NCBI RefSeq assembly: GCF_041929205.1
Contig: NZ_JBHFNT010000072.1
DNA from: Floridanema evergladense
GTDB lineage: Bacteria > Cyanobacteriota > Cyanobacteriia > Cyanobacteriales > Aerosakkonemataceae
DNA: 64,000 bases
Direction: 5' to 3' (one strand)
Numbering within the stretch: position 1 is the stretch's first letter; every line of letters begins with the position of its first letter. The notes beneath the pieces were generated by a model. The model was given only the letters and a program-made list of their open reading frames with translations. It made no database searches and was not told where the DNA came from. Of this stretch, positions 61,181 to 64,000 are shown piece by piece. Made by a program: the position numbers and the translations under genes.

Positions 61181-62785
61181 ATGAATTATACCGATAATAA
61201 AAAAACCTTTGTACTCACAACCCCCCTGTATTACGTAAACGATGTCCCTCACATAGGTAGCGCTTATACGACGATCGCAGCCGACGTAGTAGCCAGATAC
61301 CAAAGAATGCGGGGAAAATCAGTGTTACTAATCACAGGAAACGACGAACACGGACAAAAAATTCAACGCGCTGCTGAAGCAAGAGGATTATCACCCCAGG
61401 TACACTGCGATGAAATAGTAGCTGGGTTCGAGAAACTTTGGCAAAAGCTAAATATCCAGTACGATCGCTTTAGTCGGACAACAGCAGAACGACATCATGC
61501 GATCGTCAAAGAATTTTTTTACCGAGTTTGGGATGCAGGCGACATTTACCTGGATCAACAAAAAGGCTGGTATTGTGTAGCTTGTGAAGAATTTAAAGAA
61601 GAACGGGAACTCCTCGAAGGAAGGCGTTGTTCCCTTCACCCCAACAAAGAAGTTGAGTGGCGCGACGAAGAAAACTACTTTTTCCGGCTTTCTAAGTACC
61701 AAACTCAACTAGAAAAACTTTATCAGGAACGACCAGATTTTATTCAACCGGAAACTCGCCGTAACGAAGTCCTCAGCTTTGTTAGTCAAGGTTTGCAAGA
61801 CTTTTCGATTTCGCGGATTAATCTAGATTGGGGTTTTCCTATTCCCACTGACCCCAAACATACCATCTACGTCTGGTTTGATGCTCTATTAGGCTATGTT
61901 ACCGCCCTTTTAGAACCGGATGAAGAACCGACTTTAGAGAATGCTTTAGCTAAATGGTGGCCGATCGACCTACATTTAATTGGTAAAGACATTCTGAGAT
62001 TTCATGCAGTTTATTGGCCTGCAATGTTAATGTCAGCCAATGTAACTTTACCAGGAAAAATTTTTGGACATGGCTTTTTAACTAAAGATGGGCAGAAAAT
62101 TAGTAAAACTCTCGGTAATACCGTCGATCCGATCGATTTGGTCGATCGCTATGGAGCCGACGCAGTTCGCTACTATTTTATGAAAGAAATAGAATTCGGC
62201 AAAGATGGCGACTTTAACGAAGCCAATCGGTTTATTCCCATCCTCAACGCCGACCTAGCCAACGACTTAGGTAACTTGCTCAATCGTACTTTGAATATGG
62301 CATATAAATACTGCGGTGGCGAAGTTCCCAACGTCAATGGCGCAGACATTTCCCCAGAAAACCCTTTAAAAACAATTGGTTTGACATTAGGCGCACAAGT
62401 TGCTCAAGCTTATGAAAATTTAGCTTTCAGCAGCGCTTGTGAAGCCATTCTCAGCTTGATTCGCACTGGTAACAAGTATATCGACGAACAAGCACCTTGG
62501 ACATTGTATAAACAAGGAAATCAGACCGCAGTTGAACAAGTGCTGTATTCTGTTTTAGAATCTGTGCGATTGGCAGCTTATTTATTGTCGCCAATTATCC
62601 CCGGTATCAGCAATGACATTTATCAACAATTAGGTTTTGGTATAGATTTTAATGACAAAACTCAAATATCTAATACAGCAGATTTTACAACCCATGCTAG
62701 TTGGGGGAGCTTACCTGCGGAACAAAAATTAAGCAAACCTCATCCAATATTTCAAAAGTTGGAATTTGCGGAAACTAGTTCTTGA
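61181..62785 (+). CDS. metS: Methionyl-tRNA synthetase
   Basis: Charges tRNA-Met. The 534-aa protein has the class I HIGH motif in YYVNDVPHIGSAY (about residue 18), the KMSKS-type motif DGQKISKTLGN (about 305), the connective-peptide zinc-knuckle region (CVACEEFKEERELLEGRRC) and the anticodon-binding helical domain. It lacks a C-terminal EMAP-like domain, a shorter form common in cyanobacteria. Single gene. Confidence 0.97.
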   Translation: MNYTDNKKTFVLTTPLYYVNDVPHIGSAYTTIAADVVARYQRMRGKSVLLITGNDEHGQKIQRAAEARGLSPQVHCDEIVAGFEKLWQKLNIQYDRFSRTTAERHHAIVKEFFYRVWDAGDIYLDQQKGWYCVACEEFKEERELLEGRRCSLHPNKEVEWRDEENYFFRLSKYQTQLEKLYQERPDFIQPETRRNEVLSFVSQGLQDFSISRINLDWGFPIPTDPKHTIYVWFDALLGYVTALLEPDEEPTLENALAKWWPIDLHLIGKDILRFHAVYWPAMLMSANVTLPGKIFGHGFLTKDGQKISKTLGNTVDPIDLVDRYGADAVRYYFMKEIEFGKDGDFNEANRFIPILNADLANDLGNLLNRTLNMAYKYCGGEVPNVNGADISPENPLKTIGLTLGAQVAQAYENLAFSSACEAILSLIRTGNKYIDEQAPWTLYKQGNQTAVEQVLYSVLESVRLAAYLLSPIIPGISNDIYQQLGFGIDFNDKTQISNTADFTTHASWGSLPAEQKLSKPHPIFQKLEFAETSS

Positions 62786-62877
62786 TAAGATTCCCCAGCC
62801 ATTCCCGGCTACATAAATCAGGAAGATTTAGGAGTACATTGATTGATTGGATTAATAAAAAATGAGGCATTATAATC

Positions 62878-63489
62878 ATGTTAAATAATTTGGAAAAAGA
62901 CTCTCTGTTCACGCCAGAACAAGTTCTGGAAAATCGGGGTCGAGTAGCTATCTTTATTGATGGTTCAAATTTGTTTTATGCAGCCTTGCAATTGGGGATT
63001 GAAATAGACTATACCAAGTTATTGTGTAGGTTGACGGCTGGTTCTCGGTTGTTGCGATCGTTCTTTTATACAGGAGTCGATCGCACCAATGAAAAACAGC
63101 AAGGTTTTTTATTGTGGATGCGGCGCAATGGTTATCGCGTCATTGCTAAAGATTTAGTGCAGTTACCAGATGGTTCTAAAAAAGCCAATTTAGATGTAGA
63201 AATTGCCGTTGATATGATGGCTTTAGTAGGCTCTTATGATACAGCAGTTTTAGTTAGTGGCGATGGCGATTTAGCTTATGCGGTAGATGCAGTTAGTTAT
63301 CGGGGTGTACGAGTTGAAGTTGTAAGTTTGCGTTCCATGACTAGCGATAGTTTAATCAACGTTGCCGATCGCTATATCGACCTAGAAAACATCAAAGAAG
63401 ACATTCAAAAAACTCAGCGTCAAGGAGGATACATTTATCGCCCATTGTCAGGAATTGGATTGTTAGATGATGAAAAAGACGACGATTAA
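62878..63489 (+). CDS. NYN-domain (LabA/DUF88-like) protein
   Basis: A 203-aa protein with the NYN nuclease-like fold: RVAIFIDGSNLFYAAL, KKANLDVEIAVDMMALVGSYDTAVLVSGDGDLAYAVDAV and VNVADRYIDL-like end. The acidic residues of these motifs would bind metal. LabA in Synechococcus is a clock output gene; function here is only inferred, as several DUF88 paralogues exist in cyanobacteria. A 32-bp palindrome follows it. Confidence 0.9.
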   Translation: MLNNLEKDSLFTPEQVLENRGRVAIFIDGSNLFYAALQLGIEIDYTKLLCRLTAGSRLLRSFFYTGVDRTNEKQQGFLLWMRRNGYRVIAKDLVQLPDGSKKANLDVEIAVDMMALVGSYDTAVLVSGDGDLAYAVDAVSYRGVRVEVVSLRSMTSDSLINVADRYIDLENIKEDIQKTQRQGGYIYRPLSGIGLLDDEKDDD

Positions 63490-63528
63490 ACAACAAATAA
63501 AAACAACAATTTAAAATAAACTTAGATT

Positions 63529-63561
63529 AGATCCCCGACTTCTTGAAGAAGTCGGGGATCT
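63529..63561. repeat. Near-perfect 33-bp palindrome before lptC-like gene
   Basis: AGATCCCCGACTTCTT / AAGAAGTCGGGGATCT around a single central base. Stem of 16 bp; the right arm ends 20 bp before the ATG and just upstream of GAGGAGGTG. Same family as 5111-5138. It may terminate the NYN gene transcript. Confidence 0.85.
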
Positions 63562-63580
63562 GTTGAGGAGGTGTCTAGCT

Positions 63581-64000
63581 ATGAGGAAAATTACCCTGAA
63601 TAAATTAGTCTTTTTTAAACTGATTTTGATTTGGCTATTGTTTGGCACGATCGCCTGCGAGAATGAAGGGAGAACTGCCAGAAAGTTAGCCCAAGATAGT
63701 AGACTAGCTCAAGAAAGAGCATTAGCTAAAGAAGCAGATAGTAGCCTGACATTGAACGATGTCATTCTGGATAAATTTGATGATTCGGGGCGCATTTTAT
63801 GGAAAATAAAAGCTAAAAAAGCTATTTATAGTAATAATAAAAAAGATGCAAAAATGGAAACTCCTAGCGGAGATTTATTTCAAGATGGGAAATTAGTATA
63901 TCAAGTTAGCGGTCAAACCGGAGAAATTAAAGAAGATGGTAAACAAATTTTTCTCAAGGGTCAAATTGTTGCCGTAGATATGCAAAATGGGGTAATTTTG
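63581..64000 (+). CDS. LptC-like envelope protein, cut by window end
   Basis: 140 codons are visible. It starts MRKITLNKLVFFKLILIWLLFGTIAC, a lipoprotein-type signal (lipobox-like before Cys), then LNDVILDKFDDSGRILWKIKAKKAIYS and ETPSGDLFQDGKLVYQVSG, the LptC/OstA-like beta pattern that precedes LPS-transport proteins. ATG 63581 has a strong GAGGAGGTG. The C-terminus is beyond 64000. Confidence 0.8.
   Translation, partial: MRKITLNKLVFFKLILIWLLFGTIACENEGRTARKLAQDSRLAQERALAKEADSSLTLNDVILDKFDDSGRILWKIKAKKAIYSNNKKDAKMETPSGDLFQDGKLVYQVSGQTGEIKEDGKQIFLKGQIVAVDMQNGVIL

Overview
The window is chromosomal DNA from a cyanobacterium, probably filamentous. It carries allophycocyanin and core-linker genes (apcE-apcA-apcB-apcC and a separate apcF), a cyanobacterial glutamate synthase and glutamine synthetase set, a fused RibBA, a cytochrome c maturation pair (Ccs1/CcdA), a LabA-like NYN protein and a DevBCA exporter. 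The GCGATCGC (HIP1) octamer recurs, DNA is AT-rich, and intergenic spaces are full of short GGGGACTGGGGATT-type and palindromic repeats. I cannot name the genus. The ApcE linker has four repeat domains, which points to a five-cylinder phycobilisome core.

Layout. 0-4.4 kb: a TetR-led devB/DUF2834/devC/devA exporter operon on the minus strand, with a palindromic operator candidate before it. 4.6-7 kb: small genes and hpt. 7.7-18.2 kb: gltB and gltD, split by a 4.2-kb block holding a single-polypeptide restriction-modification enzyme and three orphan antitoxin-like genes. 18.4-33 kb: TPR protein, ribBA, argC, eno, gloA, SRP RNA, queF, a MarR regulator, ccs1, ccdA, hydrolase, VOC protein and ftsW. 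33.1-38.5 kb: apcEABC. 39-49 kb: methyltransferase, an unknown gene preceded by a phased TCAC array, dapB, a Zn peptidase, cobH, a Psb32-like protein and three small membrane proteins. 48.9-50.9 kb: a divergent radical SAM/TcmP pair in AT-rich DNA. 51-55 kb: apcF, glnA with a textbook NtcA-type promoter, and a ferritin-like protein.

55.1-59.1 kb is the accessory hot spot. It holds a YqhA-family remnant, a Uma2/HicB chimera joined by a palindromic repeat, an orphan DUF433 antitoxin, and a large TnpB-like RuvC nuclease (764 aa, intact catalytic residues). Two 38-bp direct repeats with a 34-bp spacer lie at the 3' end of the nuclease gene. One repeat contains its stop codon, and the other abuts a sequence resembling the 3' end of a tRNA gene. 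An intact tRNA-Lys gene lies on the other side. I read this as a minimal type V-U-like (Cas12/TnpB intermediate) RNA-guided system, possibly in a tRNA-flanked element, and it is the main candidate for something undescribed.

59-64 kb returns to housekeeping: hydrolase, PlsC-like acyltransferase, metS, a NYN-domain gene and the start of an lptC-like gene cut by the window edge.

All family assignments are by eye from protein sequence; no database search was run.
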